From positions 248,001 through 312,000 of the forward strand of contig OY970265.1 of NCBI GenBank assembly GCA_963715675.1: DNA of 64,000 nt. Direction: 5' to 3'. The notes beneath the pieces were generated by a model. The model had not been told where the DNA came from. It was given only the letters and a program-made list of their open reading frames with translations, and did not search any database. This document shows positions 24,718 to 33,791 of this stretch, in pieces (position 1 is the first letter of the stretch; the number at the start of each line of letters is the position of its first letter). The position numbers and the translations under genes are program-made. This DNA comes from DASVWZ01 sp963715675 (lineage in GTDB: Bacteria; Acidobacteriota; Terriglobia; Terriglobales; Acidobacteriaceae).

Positions 24718-25916
24718 CCCCTGCAAGTGAAGCGGCCACCGCTTTGAAGCTGACCGAGCGCATCAACCGGATCGAACCCTCCGCCACCATGGCCGTGGTG
24801 GCCGAGGCGGACAAGCTTCGCCAGCAGGGCGTCGACGTGGTGGACTTCGGCACTGGCGAGCCCCATTTCACCACCCCCCAACACATCAAGGACGCCGCCA
24901 TCGCCGCCATTCAGGGCAACTTCACCAGGTACACAGCGGTCGGAGGTACGGCCGAACTTCGGGATGCCATTATCCACCGTCACGCAGTGGACTTCGATTC
25001 CGACTACCGCCGCGAAGAGGCAACCGCCTCAACCGGCGGCAAGCACGTATTGTTCAACGCCATCCAGATTCTGGTCGACCACGGCGACGAAGTCATCCTG
25101 CCGGTTCCTTACTGGGTTTCCTTCAAAGACATTATTCGCTATGCCGGCGGCAATTGCGTGTTGCTGGAAACCGACGAAGCCAACGGCTTTCGGGTGACGG
25201 CGGCGATGGTGGAGCGCCTGGTCACGCCGCATACCAAGCTGATCATCCTGAATTCTCCATCGAATCCTTCCGGCGCCGTGATGTCGCCGGAGGATATGAC
25301 CGAAGTGGTGCGGATGGCCAGCCGCCGCGGCATCTGGGTCCTGTCCGATGAGTGCTACGTGTATCTGAACTACACCGGCAGGATTTTTTCGTCGGGCGGG
25401 CTGCGCGAATACCGGGACCGCATGATCATCGCGGGATCGCTGTCCAAAACCTATGCCATGACGGGATGGCGCCTCGGCTTTGCTCTGGCTCCGGCGCCGC
25501 TGGTCGGGGCCATGCAGAAGTTGCAGAGCCAGTCCACCTCGAACCCGACCTCCATCGTGCAGAAAGCTGCGGTGGCCGCGCTGAAAGGACCGCAGCAGTG
25601 TGTCAGCGACATGCGGGCCGAGTACATCAAGCTGCGGGATTACGTGGTGAACGGCCTGCGGTCCATCAAGGGCATTACCTGCACTTTGCCGGAAGGCGCG
25701 TTTTACGCCTATCCGAACATTGCCACGTTTCTGGGGCGCGACGGGATCACCTCGGCCTCGGATTTGTCTGGCCGGTTGCTGCGCGAGGCCCATGTGGCCA
25801 CCGTGCCCGCGGAAGGCTTCGGGACCTCCGACCATATCCGGATTTGTTACGCCACCTCGATGGCGGAACTCGATCGCGGATTGAAACGGATGAAGAAGTT
25901 CCTGGGATCGCTGTAA
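24714..25916 (+). CDS. PLP-dependent class I/II aminotransferase (AspC-like)
   Basis: 400 residues. Fold-type I aminotransferase: VDFGTGEPHFTTPQHIKDAA, RYTAVGGTAELRDAI, ILNSPSNPSGAVMSPED, VLSDECYVYLNYTG and the PLP lysine in GSLSKTYAMTGWRLGFALAPA, then IRICYATSMAELDRGLKRM at the end. The pattern is that of group I-gamma aspartate/prephenate aminotransferases; the exact amino acid cannot be fixed. It is translationally coupled to coaD by a 4-base overlap. Confidence 0.94.
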   Translation: MTPASEAATALKLTERINRIEPSATMAVVAEADKLRQQGVDVVDFGTGEPHFTTPQHIKDAAIAAIQGNFTRYTAVGGTAELRDAIIHRHAVDFDSDYRREEATASTGGKHVLFNAIQILVDHGDEVILPVPYWVSFKDIIRYAGGNCVLLETDEANGFRVTAAMVERLVTPHTKLIILNSPSNPSGAVMSPEDMTEVVRMASRRGIWVLSDECYVYLNYTGRIFSSGGLREYRDRMIIAGSLSKTYAMTGWRLGFALAPAPLVGAMQKLQSQSTSNPTSIVQKAAVAALKGPQQCVSDMRAEYIKLRDYVVNGLRSIKGITCTLPEGAFYAYPNIATFLGRDGITSASDLSGRLLREAHVATVPAEGFGTSDHIRICYATSMAELDRGLKRMKKFLGSL

Positions 25917-25967
25917 ACTTGCGGGACGTGCATGATTTCCCTTCACTGGTTTTTCTGAACGGTTCGC

Positions 25968-26963
25968 ATGAATGATCTTTATCCATTGTTGATTTCTCCG
26001 CGGTTCGATCCGCGCCCCTGGGGAACGCTGGACTTGGCTCCCATCTACCCCAATCATCGGTTTGAGGAAAAAATCGGCGAGGCATGGTTGACGGGAGATG
26101 AGTGCAAAGTGGCCAATGGCCCGTTGCGCGGCACGTCCCTGGCGGAGCTGTGCCGGCAGTGCGGGCGTGCTTTGGTGGGCGATGCGGCCCCGCACCCAGA
26201 GCGTTTTCCTCTCTTGCTCAAGTTCCTGTTTCCCCATGAGAAACTTTCGGTCCAGGTGCATCCGGACGACGAAGCTGCCCGCCTCGGGGGACAGCCTTGT
26301 GGCAAGACGGAGTGCTGGTACATCGCGGACGCCAAGCCGGGAGCCCAGATCGCGCTAGGATTGAAGGGCGGTGTCAGCCATGCCGAATTTGAAGCCGCCA
26401 TTCACCAGCAACGTGCGGAAGATTTGCTGAACTGGATCAACGTTTTTCCTGGTGAGATGATCTACGTCCCCGGAGGCACGGTGCATACGCTCGGTCCGGG
26501 TTCCATTATTCTGGAGACGCAGCAGCAGTCGGACACCACCTATCGTCTGTATGACTACGGCCGGCCGCGCCCGCTGCATGTCAACGAAGGTCTGGCGGTG
26601 CTGAAGCGGGAAGTCGGTGCCGGCAAGGTCATTCGCCCGGCGCCGGTTGCCCTGGACGCAAGCCAAAACCGCCGCGCCCCGCTGTTGGCTTCGTCGTACT
26701 TTGTCGTCGAGATGTTTGAGTTAAAGGAACCGCAGGATTTTCGGAGTGCGCCGGGCGTGAGCACCGTGCAGGTTCTGGTGGCGGTCGAGGGTTGTGGCAT
26801 CATTGAAGGTGCCAACGCTGAACCGGTAACCCTGGCCAAAGGTGATGCGGTAGTAATCCCTGCAAGCCTGGGAACGTTCCGGGTTCGTCCGCAGTGGGCC
26901 GTGGAATTTCTGAAAGCTGCGCTGCCCGGCCGGGCCGTCCCGGAACCCGCAGTCCGGATGTAG
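25968..26963 (+). CDS. manA: Mannose-6-phosphate isomerase, class I
   Basis: 331 residues. Zinc enzyme that interconverts fructose-6-P and mannose-6-P. Visible: LLKFLFPHEKLSVQVHPDDEAA (zinc ligands Q and H), GKTECWYIADAKPGAQIALGL, and FPGEMIYVPGGTVHTLGPGSIILETQQQSDTTYRL, with the HxL zinc ligand and the active-site segment. The second cupin at the C-terminus is degenerate, as is usual. It heads a manA-manC-manB set for GDP-mannose. Confidence 0.94.
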   Translation: MNDLYPLLISPRFDPRPWGTLDLAPIYPNHRFEEKIGEAWLTGDECKVANGPLRGTSLAELCRQCGRALVGDAAPHPERFPLLLKFLFPHEKLSVQVHPDDEAARLGGQPCGKTECWYIADAKPGAQIALGLKGGVSHAEFEAAIHQQRAEDLLNWINVFPGEMIYVPGGTVHTLGPGSIILETQQQSDTTYRLYDYGRPRPLHVNEGLAVLKREVGAGKVIRPAPVALDASQNRRAPLLASSYFVVEMFELKEPQDFRSAPGVSTVQVLVAVEGCGIIEGANAEPVTLAKGDAVVIPASLGTFRVRPQWAVEFLKAALPGRAVPEPAVRM

Positions 26964-26965
26964 GA

Positions 26966-28078
26966 ATGAGAAAAAGCAAACTGAATTTCTATCCTGTAAT
27001 TCTTGCCGGCGGGCGTGGAACCCGCTTTTGGCCGCTGAGCCGCAAGCGGCGAGCCAAGCAACTGCTGGCGCTCGACGGCACCCGCACCATGATCCAGCAG
27101 GCTGCGTCTCGCCTGGCGCCGCTCGCTCCAGCCAGCCGCTTCTGGATCATCACCAACGAAGATTCCAAACGCGAAATCTTTCGCCAGTTGCCCCGGCTCG
27201 ATCGCCGGCGGATCATCGCCGAGCCGCTCGGCCGCAACACTGCCCCAGCCATTGGTCTGGCGGCTTTCATCCTGATGCGCAGCGATCCCGACGGCGTCAT
27301 TGGAATGTTTCCGTCTGACCATGTCATCAGCGATGAAAAAGGCTATCGCAGCGTGATTGAGCAGGGCATCAAGATCGCGGCCCGCGCAGAGAACATCGTG
27401 GTCCTCGGCATCCGCCCGACGCGGGCCGAAACCGGATACGGCTACATCGAAGTGGGCGCGCAGGCCAAGGTCAACGCGCTTCCGGTGCGGCGTTTTACCG
27501 AGAAGCCGGACGCCGCACGCGCCGCCGCCTTTGTCGCTGCCGGCAACTATTTCTGGAACAGCGGTATGTTCCTCTGGAGCGCCCGCACCCTGGCCAATGC
27601 CCTGCGCGAACATCTGCCCAGGACCGCGCCGTTGCTCGAACAAATCGCCGCGACCTATGGTACCCGCGATTTCGCGAAAACGTTTCGCCGCATTTATCCC
27701 AAGTGCGAAAATATCAGCGTTGACTACGCGGTCCTGGAGCCCCGTTCCGCCAAGGGAGAAGGGCGATCGAATCTCTTCTGCCTGCCGGCAGACTTTGGCT
27801 GGAACGATCTGGGATCGTGGACGGCCTTGCATGAACATCGGGTAGCCAAGCAGAGTCCTCCGGACGGCAACATAATTTCCGGCGACAGAGTTTTCACATT
27901 GAACTCCCAGGGCAACTACATTCATGCGCCTGGAAAGTTCGTGGCGGCTGTGGGAGTGCGGGATCTGGTGGTGGTTGAAACCGCCGATGCCCTGCTGATT
28001 ACAACCCGCGACCAGGCCCAGGACGTGGGCAAGGTGGTAAAGCATTTGGACCAGAAGAAGCTGAAAAAGCTGGTGTAG
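26966..28078 (+). CDS. manC: Mannose-1-phosphate guanylyltransferase
   Basis: 370 residues from the ATG two bases past the manA stop, with overlapping TAGGA as a weak ribosome site. It makes GDP-mannose from mannose-1-P and GTP. Motifs: PVILAGGRGTRFWPLSRKRRAKQ, EPLGRNTAPAIGLAA, GMFPSDHVI, GYGYIEVG, RFTEKPD, NYFWNSGMFLW and DFGWNDLGSW. No C-terminal isomerase domain, so it is the single-function type. Confidence 0.95.
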   Translation: MRKSKLNFYPVILAGGRGTRFWPLSRKRRAKQLLALDGTRTMIQQAASRLAPLAPASRFWIITNEDSKREIFRQLPRLDRRRIIAEPLGRNTAPAIGLAAFILMRSDPDGVIGMFPSDHVISDEKGYRSVIEQGIKIAARAENIVVLGIRPTRAETGYGYIEVGAQAKVNALPVRRFTEKPDAARAAAFVAAGNYFWNSGMFLWSARTLANALREHLPRTAPLLEQIAATYGTRDFAKTFRRIYPKCENISVDYAVLEPRSAKGEGRSNLFCLPADFGWNDLGSWTALHEHRVAKQSPPDGNIISGDRVFTLNSQGNYIHAPGKFVAAVGVRDLVVVETADALLITTRDQAQDVGKVVKHLDQKKLKKLV

Positions 28079-28084
28079 ACTCGG

Positions 28085-28187
28085 TCATCGGTCGTTAGTC
28101 GTTGGTCGTCCGCCAACGCTATGATGTGCCCAAGGCGTGCGACGTAGGACGATGTGCCGACGACCGAAGACCAACGACCGAAGACCA
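28085..28187. repeat. GTCGTTGGTC-type repeat abutting the manB start
   Basis: The manC-manB gap is filled with CGGTCGTTAGTCGTTGGTCG on the left and the inverted CCAACGACCGAAGACC on the right. The right arm runs directly into the manB ATG at 28188. Related blocks lie at 13855-13937 and after guaA. Confidence 0.6.
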
Positions 28188-29609
28188 ATGACGGATATCA
28201 TCAAGTTCGGTACCGACGGCTGGCGTGGCGTCATCGCCGACGATTTCACCTTTGACAATGTGCGCCGGGTCGCCGGGGCGATCGCTTCTTACGTCTTGAA
28301 GCACGAAGACCCCAAACGCGGTGTGATCATCGGCTACGACACCCGCTTTGCCTCGCAGCGCGCCGCCCGCATCACGGCGGAGCTGGTAGCGGCTGCGGGC
28401 ATTCCCGTCAAGCTGGCCAATGACTACACGCCCACCCCAGCGGTGTCGCTGGCCGTGAAGCAATCGGGCGCGGCCGGAGGCATTGTCATTACCTCCAGCC
28501 ACAATCCCTGGGGCTGGAATGGAGTGAAATTCAAGGGCAAGTTTGGCGGCTCGGCCACGCCCGCCATCATGAAAAGCATCGAAGAAGAGTTACACCGCGG
28601 CGCCATGCCTGCCGGTCAAAAGGCTGCTCTGGACGAGGTTGACCTCAAAGCTGCATACCGGGATGCCGTTTCGCAGTTCGTGGATCTGGAAAAGATCAAG
28701 CAGGCGAAGTTCAAGTTCGCGATTGATGCCATGTATGGGTCAGGCCGCGGCGTCCTCTCCCAGATTTTCAGCGAACATGACATTGAATACATTGCCATCC
28801 GCCAGGAACTGAACCCGCTGTTTCCTGACATCAATCCCGAGCCGATCCTGCCTCATGTCGCGCTCTTGCAGGAAACGGTCGTGAAACACGGGTGCCATGC
28901 CGGGTTGGCCACCGACGGAGATGCCGACCGCATTGGCGCCGTCGCCGAGGACGGCAGTTTCGTCGACTCGCACAAGATTTTCTCCGTGCTGCTGCAGTGG
29001 CTGCTGGTTCGCAAGCAGTGGCCCGGAGAAGTGGTTCGCGCCTTCAACACGACCCGCATGCTGGACCGCATTGCACGGAAACACGGTCGCAACCTGATCG
29101 AATGCTCGATCGGATTCAAGTACATCGCGGATCTGATGATGGAGCGCGACATTCTGATCGGCGGGGAAGAGTCCGGAGGCATCGGATACTCGCGCTTTCT
29201 CCCGGAACGCGACGGTATCCTCAACTCACTACTCCTCGCTAACGTCATGGCAGACGAAGGCAAGCCGCTCGGGCGGTTGGTCGCCGATCTGCAACGCGAA
29301 TATGGTCCACATTATTACGGACGGAGCGATCTGCACATTGCGGAAGCGGTGAAGCAGAGCGCAATTCAGCGCGCTCGCGCCGCCACCACCACTCGTCTGG
29401 GACCCTACTCTGTCCTCACCAAGGAGCACCTCGACGGCGTGAAGTTTTTTCTGGACGCACCCACCAACGGCGGCGGCGCGGAAGCCTGGGTTCTGTTCCG
29501 GGCGTCTGGCACGGAGCCTCTGTTGCGCGTCTATGCGGAGGCAGCCTCACCGGAACTGGTCGATGAGATTCTGGCCAGCGCCCAGGATTTCGTAAATCAG
29601 CCTGCCTAG
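28188..29609 (+). CDS. manB: Phosphomannomutase / phosphoglucomutase
   Basis: 473 residues from MTDIIKFGTDGWRGVIAD. Alpha-D-phosphohexomutase family: phosphoserine loop GIVITSSHNPWGWNGVKFK (Ser of SSHNP), metal loop DGDADRIGAVAEDG, sugar loop GGEESGGIGYSRFLPERDG and phosphate loop LFRASGTEPLLRVYAEAAS. In context with manA and manC it supplies mannose-1-P for GDP-mannose, although glucose activity is also possible. There is no Shine-Dalgarno; the bases upstream of the ATG are repeat sequence. Confidence 0.94.
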   Translation: MTDIIKFGTDGWRGVIADDFTFDNVRRVAGAIASYVLKHEDPKRGVIIGYDTRFASQRAARITAELVAAAGIPVKLANDYTPTPAVSLAVKQSGAAGGIVITSSHNPWGWNGVKFKGKFGGSATPAIMKSIEEELHRGAMPAGQKAALDEVDLKAAYRDAVSQFVDLEKIKQAKFKFAIDAMYGSGRGVLSQIFSEHDIEYIAIRQELNPLFPDINPEPILPHVALLQETVVKHGCHAGLATDGDADRIGAVAEDGSFVDSHKIFSVLLQWLLVRKQWPGEVVRAFNTTRMLDRIARKHGRNLIECSIGFKYIADLMMERDILIGGEESGGIGYSRFLPERDGILNSLLLANVMADEGKPLGRLVADLQREYGPHYYGRSDLHIAEAVKQSAIQRARAATTTRLGPYSVLTKEHLDGVKFFLDAPTNGGGAEAWVLFRASGTEPLLRVYAEAASPELVDEILASAQDFVNQPA

Positions 29610-29641
29610 TGGTCCCCGGGGCAGCCTGCCCCGGCCACTAG
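29606..29641 (+). terminator. Large hairpin at the end of manB
   Basis: Inner stem CCGGGGCAG-C-CTGCCCCGG (29616-29624 with 29626-29634) and outer stem CTAGTGG / CCACTAG. The manB stop codon lies inside the hairpin. There is no T-run, so it could act by blocking exonucleases, or be another palindromic repeat of the genome. Confidence 0.5.
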
Positions 29642-29712
29642 TTCAGCAACGGCCAACGCACCTTTGAGTCTTCACCATCCGGTCGATGGCAATACAATAA
29701 GAGTAGCCAACG

Positions 29713-30864
29713 ATGAATGCTTCTTTAGCCATGCCGCCCGTCTCCACGGACTCGCCGGAGGCGCGCCGTTACAACCGTATCCGGCGATGGCTGGGGATCG
29801 CCGATTTTCTGGTTGGGCTGGCCCTGCTGAGTTTTCTGCTGGCGACGGGATGGAACGGCTCCCTGCGCGATTTCGCACTTCGCGCTTCGCCTCGATCCTA
29901 TTCGTTTGCCCTGTTCCTCTACGTTCTGGCCCTGATGCTGCTCAGCAAGCTGCTGGGCCTGGGACTCGATTACTACGGCTTCCGGCTGGAGCATCGCTTC
30001 AACCTTTCCAATCAGAAGCTGAAATCGTGGATTTGGGACGAAGTCAAAGGCTTTCTGGTTGGACTGATTCTGGGCAGCATCGCCGTAGAGCTTCTGTATT
30101 TCATCATTCGGCAATCCCCGCAATACTGGTGGCTGGTGGCCTGGGGGGTGTTCCTCGGGCTCTTTGTGCTTTTGGCGCAACTGGCGCCGGTGATTCTGTT
30201 TCCCATTTTTTATAAGTTCGAGCCGCTGCAGGACGAGGAACTCAAGTCGCGATTGGTGGCGCTCGGCGAGCGGGCAGGCACCCGGGTGCGCGGCGTCTAC
30301 AAATGGAATCTTTCGGAAAAAAGCAAGAAAGCCAATGCCGCCCTGACCGGGCTGGGCAATACCCGTCGCATCATTCTTGCCGACACTTTGCTCGACCAGT
30401 ATTCGCCGGACGAAATCGAGGCCGTCCTGGCCCACGAGCTCGGCCACCACGTGCACAAGCACATTCTGAAAAGTATCGCGGTGCAGGCGGGAATCACCCT
30501 GGTCGGATTCTGGGCCGCCAACTGGGTGCTTCATTACGCCGTGGAACGCACCCACACTTTCGAAACTCTCTCCGACTTCGCCAATCTGCCGCTGCTGATC
30601 CTGATTTCCACCGTACTGTCATTCTTGCTGCTGCCGGCGATGAATGCCTATTCGCGCTACAACGAGCGCCAGGCCGACCGCTATGCTTTCCGTTCGATCA
30701 AGGATGTGGCGCCGTTCATTGCATCGATGAACAAGCTCGCCGAGCAGAATCTTTCCGAGCGCACTCCCTCGCGCTTCATCGAGTGGTACTTCCACTCGCA
30801 TCCGGCGGTCTCCAAGCGCGTGGCCGCGGCCCAGGCCTGGGAAAAAGCACAAGCAGCAAGTTGA
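29713..30864 (+). CDS. M48 family membrane metalloprotease (Ste24-like)
   Basis: 383 residues. N-terminal membrane region with several helices (about 35-55, 65-90, 125-150, 155-175), then the zinc motif HELGH at 241-245 within VLAHELGHHVHKHILK, two more helices, and the third ligand region NERQADRYAFRSIKD. This is the CAAX protease Ste24/M48A layout. In bacteria such proteins act in membrane-protein quality control; no CAAX substrate is implied. Confidence 0.94.
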   Translation: MNASLAMPPVSTDSPEARRYNRIRRWLGIADFLVGLALLSFLLATGWNGSLRDFALRASPRSYSFALFLYVLALMLLSKLLGLGLDYYGFRLEHRFNLSNQKLKSWIWDEVKGFLVGLILGSIAVELLYFIIRQSPQYWWLVAWGVFLGLFVLLAQLAPVILFPIFYKFEPLQDEELKSRLVALGERAGTRVRGVYKWNLSEKSKKANAALTGLGNTRRIILADTLLDQYSPDEIEAVLAHELGHHVHKHILKSIAVQAGITLVGFWAANWVLHYAVERTHTFETLSDFANLPLLILISTVLSFLLLPAMNAYSRYNERQADRYAFRSIKDVAPFIASMNKLAEQNLSERTPSRFIEWYFHSHPAVSKRVAAAQAWEKAQAAS

Positions 30865-30884
30865 TACCATCCCCGTGGCGCGGC

Positions 30885-31604
30885 TCACCGTCTTCGCAGG
30901 ATCTCTTCTACCCTTCGCAGGTCTTCTTCGGTGTCCACTCCCACCGTGTCGTACGGAGTTTCCGCAACATAAATTGCAATCCCGTTCTCCAGGAACCGTA
31001 GCTGCTCCAGCCGCTCAGTCCGTTCGAGCAACGATTCCGGCATCCCGCAAAAGCGGTCGAGCGCGGCCTTCCGATACGCATAGAATCCCAGATGCTTGAA
31101 GTACCGCGGACCCGCCTTGTCGCGGTCGTAAGGAATGGTGGCCCGCGAAAAATAAAGCGCCCGTCCCCCCGAGTCCGTCACCACCTTGACCGCGCCTGGA
31201 TTGTCGATGTCCTCGGGCGCCGCCGCCGTCTTCAGCGTTCCCACCAGGATCGCCGGATCTTCCATCAGCTCCAGCAGCGTCACCATGTGCTCGGGCCGGG
31301 TCAGCGGCTCGTCGCCCTGCACGTTCACATAGACGTCCGCGGCCACGGATGCGGCGATCTCATGCACCCGCTCGGTGCCGCTGCGGTGGGCGGGCGAAGT
31401 CATGCGCGCATTCCAACCATGTTGCCGCGCGACTTGCATGATCTCGTCCGAGTCGGTGGCGATCACCACCTCGGCAAACAGCGGGCAGGCGACCACCGCC
31501 TGGTAAGTGCGCCCGATCAGCGGTTCTCCCGCGATGTCGCGCAGCATCTTTCGCGGCAGCCGCGTGGAGGCCAGCCGCGCCGGTATCACGGCAATAGCTT
31601 TCAT
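30885..31604 (-). CDS. kdsB: 3-deoxy-manno-octulosonate cytidylyltransferase
   Basis: 239 residues from MKAIAVIPARLASTRLPRKM. It activates KDO as CMP-KDO for lipid A core synthesis, so the cell makes LPS. Motifs: the N-terminal nucleotide site above, GTERVHEIA, VYVNVQGDEPLTRPE and the C-terminal YRKAALDRF plus TVGVDTEEDLRRVEEIL. A longer frame to 31685 is open but unrelated to the family. Confidence 0.96.
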   Translation of the reverse strand: MKAIAVIPARLASTRLPRKMLRDIAGEPLIGRTYQAVVACPLFAEVVIATDSDEIMQVARQHGWNARMTSPAHRSGTERVHEIAASVAADVYVNVQGDEPLTRPEHMVTLLELMEDPAILVGTLKTAAAPEDIDNPGAVKVVTDSGGRALYFSRATIPYDRDKAGPRYFKHLGFYAYRKAALDRFCGMPESLLERTERLEQLRFLENGIAIYVAETPYDTVGVDTEEDLRRVEEILRRR

Positions 31605-31680
31605 CGCATCCAGTGTGCCCGCTTTAGCCGCCGCTGGCAAATTGCAAGCAGACTCCCTGTCGGCCTCGACCTCTACCGGC

Positions 31681-31745
31681 GTCATCCTGAGCGAAGCCGT
31701 TCTTCAGGCGGAGCGAAGGATCTGGCGCGGATTCCCACCGTAGTC
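31681..31745. repeat. GTCATCC...GGATCT dispersed repeat
   Basis: GTCATCCTGAGCGAAGCC, then GTTCTTCAGGCGGAGCG and AAGGATCTGGCGCGGA. The same blocks recur at 36157-36215 and 36292-36390, and the GTCATCCT head recurs in the 32.5 and 32.75 kb blocks. Confidence 0.6.
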
Positions 31746-31783
31746 AGGTGCAATTCGTACCACCATCATCACCCACTTCCCCC

Positions 31784-31811
31784 TTGACTTCGCCTTTCAT
31801 TCGCTTACAAT
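31784..31811 (+). promoter_or_regulatory. Promoter of lexA, start codon near +1
   Basis: TTGACT (31784-31789), 16-base spacer, TACAAT (31806-31811). The ATG is at 31818, 6 bases past the -10, so transcription probably begins on or next to the start codon. No Shine-Dalgarno and no recognisable LexA box (CTGT-N8-ACAG or GAAC-N4-GTTC) was seen. Confidence 0.6.
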
Positions 31812-31817
31812 GATTCC

Positions 31818-32438
31818 ATGGCGATCACCAAACGGCAACGGCAGGTGTACGACTTCATCTCGGAGTTTGTGCAGAAGAACGGCTATTCGCCTTCGTTCGA
31901 GGAAATTGGCGAGGGCCTCGGCCTGAGTTCGCTGGCCACCGTGCACAAGCACATTTCCAATCTGGAAAAGAAGGGTCTGCTCACCCGCGACTACAACCGC
32001 AGCCGCTCCATCGACCTGCTGCCTCCTAAAGGACGCCTCAAGCAGGCCATGGCCGTCAATACCACCATGGTCTTGCCCTTGCTGGGACGAATTGCCGCCG
32101 GCCAGCCCATTGAAGCCGTGGCGAATCCGGAGACCATTTCTCTCGCCGACTTCGTCCGCAACAAAGAAGTGTTCGTGCTCGAGGTGCGCGGCGAATCCAT
32201 GCAGGACGAGCACATTCTCAGCGGCGACTACGTTCTGGTGGAGAAAGCCAAAACCGCTCACAACGGGGACATCGTGGTTGCGCTGGTCGACGGCTACGAC
32301 GCCACGCTCAAGCGCTTCTACCACGAAGGCGACAAGATTCGCCTGCAACCGTCCAACGTCGCCATGCAGCCCATCATCGTGCCCGCCGCCGCCGTCGATA
32401 TCCAGGGCCGCGTCATCGGCATCCTGCGAAAATACTAG
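31818..32438 (+). CDS. lexA: LexA repressor
   Basis: 206 residues. An N-terminal winged helix (TKRQRQVYDFISEFVQKNGY, SSLATVHKHISNLEKKGLL) binds SOS operators. The S24 domain carries the self-cleavage bond A94-G95 (RIAAGQPI), the catalytic Ser127 in VRGESMQDEHI and Lys165 in YDATLKRFY. RecA filaments on ssDNA trigger cleavage and SOS induction. The promoter places the ATG near +1. Confidence 0.97.
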   Translation: MAITKRQRQVYDFISEFVQKNGYSPSFEEIGEGLGLSSLATVHKHISNLEKKGLLTRDYNRSRSIDLLPPKGRLKQAMAVNTTMVLPLLGRIAAGQPIEAVANPETISLADFVRNKEVFVLEVRGESMQDEHILSGDYVLVEKAKTAHNGDIVVALVDGYDATLKRFYHEGDKIRLQPSNVAMQPIIVPAAAVDIQGRVIGILRKY

Positions 32439-32474
32439 CGCCGATTCTCCGAGGATCCTGGCAAGAGGCGCTTT

Positions 32475-32635
32475 GAAGGGGCGTGGCTTCAGCCACGCCG
32501 CCCACATCCCGGTTGAATCTCCCGTGATTCTCGTTTGTCATCCTCGAGGCAGCGGAGTCCTTCGCGAAGCGAAGGACTCCCAACGAAGAGCCTGCCCTGA
32601 GCCGAATGGCGAATGAACCTATGCATTCCCGCCGT
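32475..32635. repeat. Direct repeat block A
   Basis: Starts with GGGGCGTGGCTTCAGCCACG, ends near CTATGCATTCCCGCCG. Shares most of its segments in the same order with block B, and includes the palindrome TCCTTCGCGAAGCGAAGGA. Confidence 0.6.
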
Positions 32636-32694
32636 AAGCACGCCGCATAAGCGTTCCCAGCCCCTCCAAGCCATGCGGAAGGGAATCACCGTGG

Positions 32695-32825
32695 AAAGGC
32701 ACGGCTTTCAGCCGCGCCACCAATCCGTGTTCGATCTCCCATGATTCTCCTCTGTCATCCTGAGGCGGCGGAGTCCTTCGCGAAGCGAAGGCCTCCCAAC
32801 GAAGGACCTATGCATTCCTGCCGAG
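32695..32825. repeat. Direct repeat block B
   Basis: Begins GGCACGGCTTTCAGCCGCG, continues with GTCATCCTGAGGCGGCGGAG and ends CTATGCATTCCTGCCG. It lacks the CCTGCCCTGAGC segment present in block A. Confidence 0.6.
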
Positions 32826-32961
32826 CCGCCGGGGAATGCCTCCATCCCCCCGCTGTCCAAAATCCAGACACAATTGACTCCCCGCACCCCAGCGGAGTAT
32901 GGTTTGTCTTCCCCCGGAAGTAGAGCTCCGTTGTATTCGTCCTCGAATTCAAGGAGACAAA

Positions 32962-33747
32962 ATGAAGCACGTGCTTGCTGTTTTTCTGTGCGTCGCGATT
33001 CCCGTCGCGCTCTTCGCCGGAGATAAACCCAACGACAACGATCCCGCCAAAGCCAGAGTCTTCATTACCGACAGCCAATCGTGGTCGATTGCCGGAGGCG
33101 GCGGAGGCGGCGCAGGCGGGGGTGGCGGGGCAATGGCCGGAGGCGCGCGCCCGCAGACCGCCGAGATCGTCAAGACCTTCGGCGAGCGCTGCCCGCAGAT
33201 CGTGACCAACAACCGCCAGGACCGCGCCGACTACATCGTTGTGCTCGATCACGAGGGCGGCAAGGGTTGGGCGCGGCACAAGAATAAGGTCGCCGTGTTC
33301 AACCGCGTCAGCGGCGACTCGGTTATGAGCAAGTCAACCGTCTCCCTGGGCGGTTCGGTGCAGGATGCCTGCAATGCGATCAACGCGGATTGGGCCGCGC
33401 GCGGCAAGGATATCCGCGCGGCGGAAGCTGCCGCCGGCGCTCCGCCCGAGCCGAAGGTTATTCCAGCAGCCGCGCAGCAGCCCGCAGCAGTGCCGGTGGC
33501 CGCCGCTCCTAGCGCCTCTCCCGCAGTCGCTCCGCCGGCGCAGCTGCAAGTGACATCCACGCCCGACGGCGCCGACATCGAGATCGACGGCAGCTTCGTT
33601 GGCAACACGCCGTCCAACGTGGGCGTGACCGCCGGACAGCACGACATTGCAGTGAAGAAGACCGGCTTCAAGCCCTGGAAGCGGAAGATCGCGGTGTCAA
33701 GCGGGCAAGTGAACGTGAACGCCGTGCTGGAGGTTGAGGCTAAGTGA
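32962..33747 (+). CDS. Secreted PEGA-domain protein
   Basis: 261 residues from MKHVLAVFLCVAIPVALFAGD, with AAGGAGA six bases upstream. After the signal peptide comes a Gly-rich stretch (GGGGGGAGGGGGA near 50) and a region with ERCPQIVTNNRQDRADYIVVLDHEGG, then an Ala/Pro-rich linker (about 165-190) and a C-terminal PEGA domain: LQVTSTPDGADIEIDGSFVG, SNVGVTAGQHDIAVKKTGFK. PEGA domains are small periplasmic or surface folds, often linked to cell-wall or S-layer-like structures. The function is unknown. Confidence 0.88.
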   Translation: MKHVLAVFLCVAIPVALFAGDKPNDNDPAKARVFITDSQSWSIAGGGGGGAGGGGGAMAGGARPQTAEIVKTFGERCPQIVTNNRQDRADYIVVLDHEGGKGWARHKNKVAVFNRVSGDSVMSKSTVSLGGSVQDACNAINADWAARGKDIRAAEAAAGAPPEPKVIPAAAQQPAAVPVAAAPSASPAVAPPAQLQVTSTPDGADIEIDGSFVGNTPSNVGVTAGQHDIAVKKTGFKPWKRKIAVSSGQVNVNAVLEVEAK

Positions 33748-33791
33748 AAAAGAGCAGTGCTAGAATCAGGCGATTGTTTCATGGAGGCACC

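Larger units (their letters stand above)
32439..32961. other. Repeat-rich intergenic region
   Basis: 523 bases without a gene. Two related blocks of about 130-160 bases, at about 32475-32635 and 32695-32825, each contain a CGTGGCTTCAGCCACG-type hairpin, GATTCTC, GTCATCCT, GGAGTCCTTCGCGAAGCGAAGG and a TATGCATTCC end. Ribosome-binding site AAGGAGA for the next gene lies at its right end. Confidence 0.6.

Noticed and set aside
26555..28045. 496-codon open frame on the minus strand
   Set aside because: Antisense to manC and the end of manA, both of which carry complete family motifs.
31741..31817. LexA operator before lexA
   Set aside because: No CTGT-N8-ACAG, GAAC-N4-GTTC or other clear inverted repeat could be found near the promoter.
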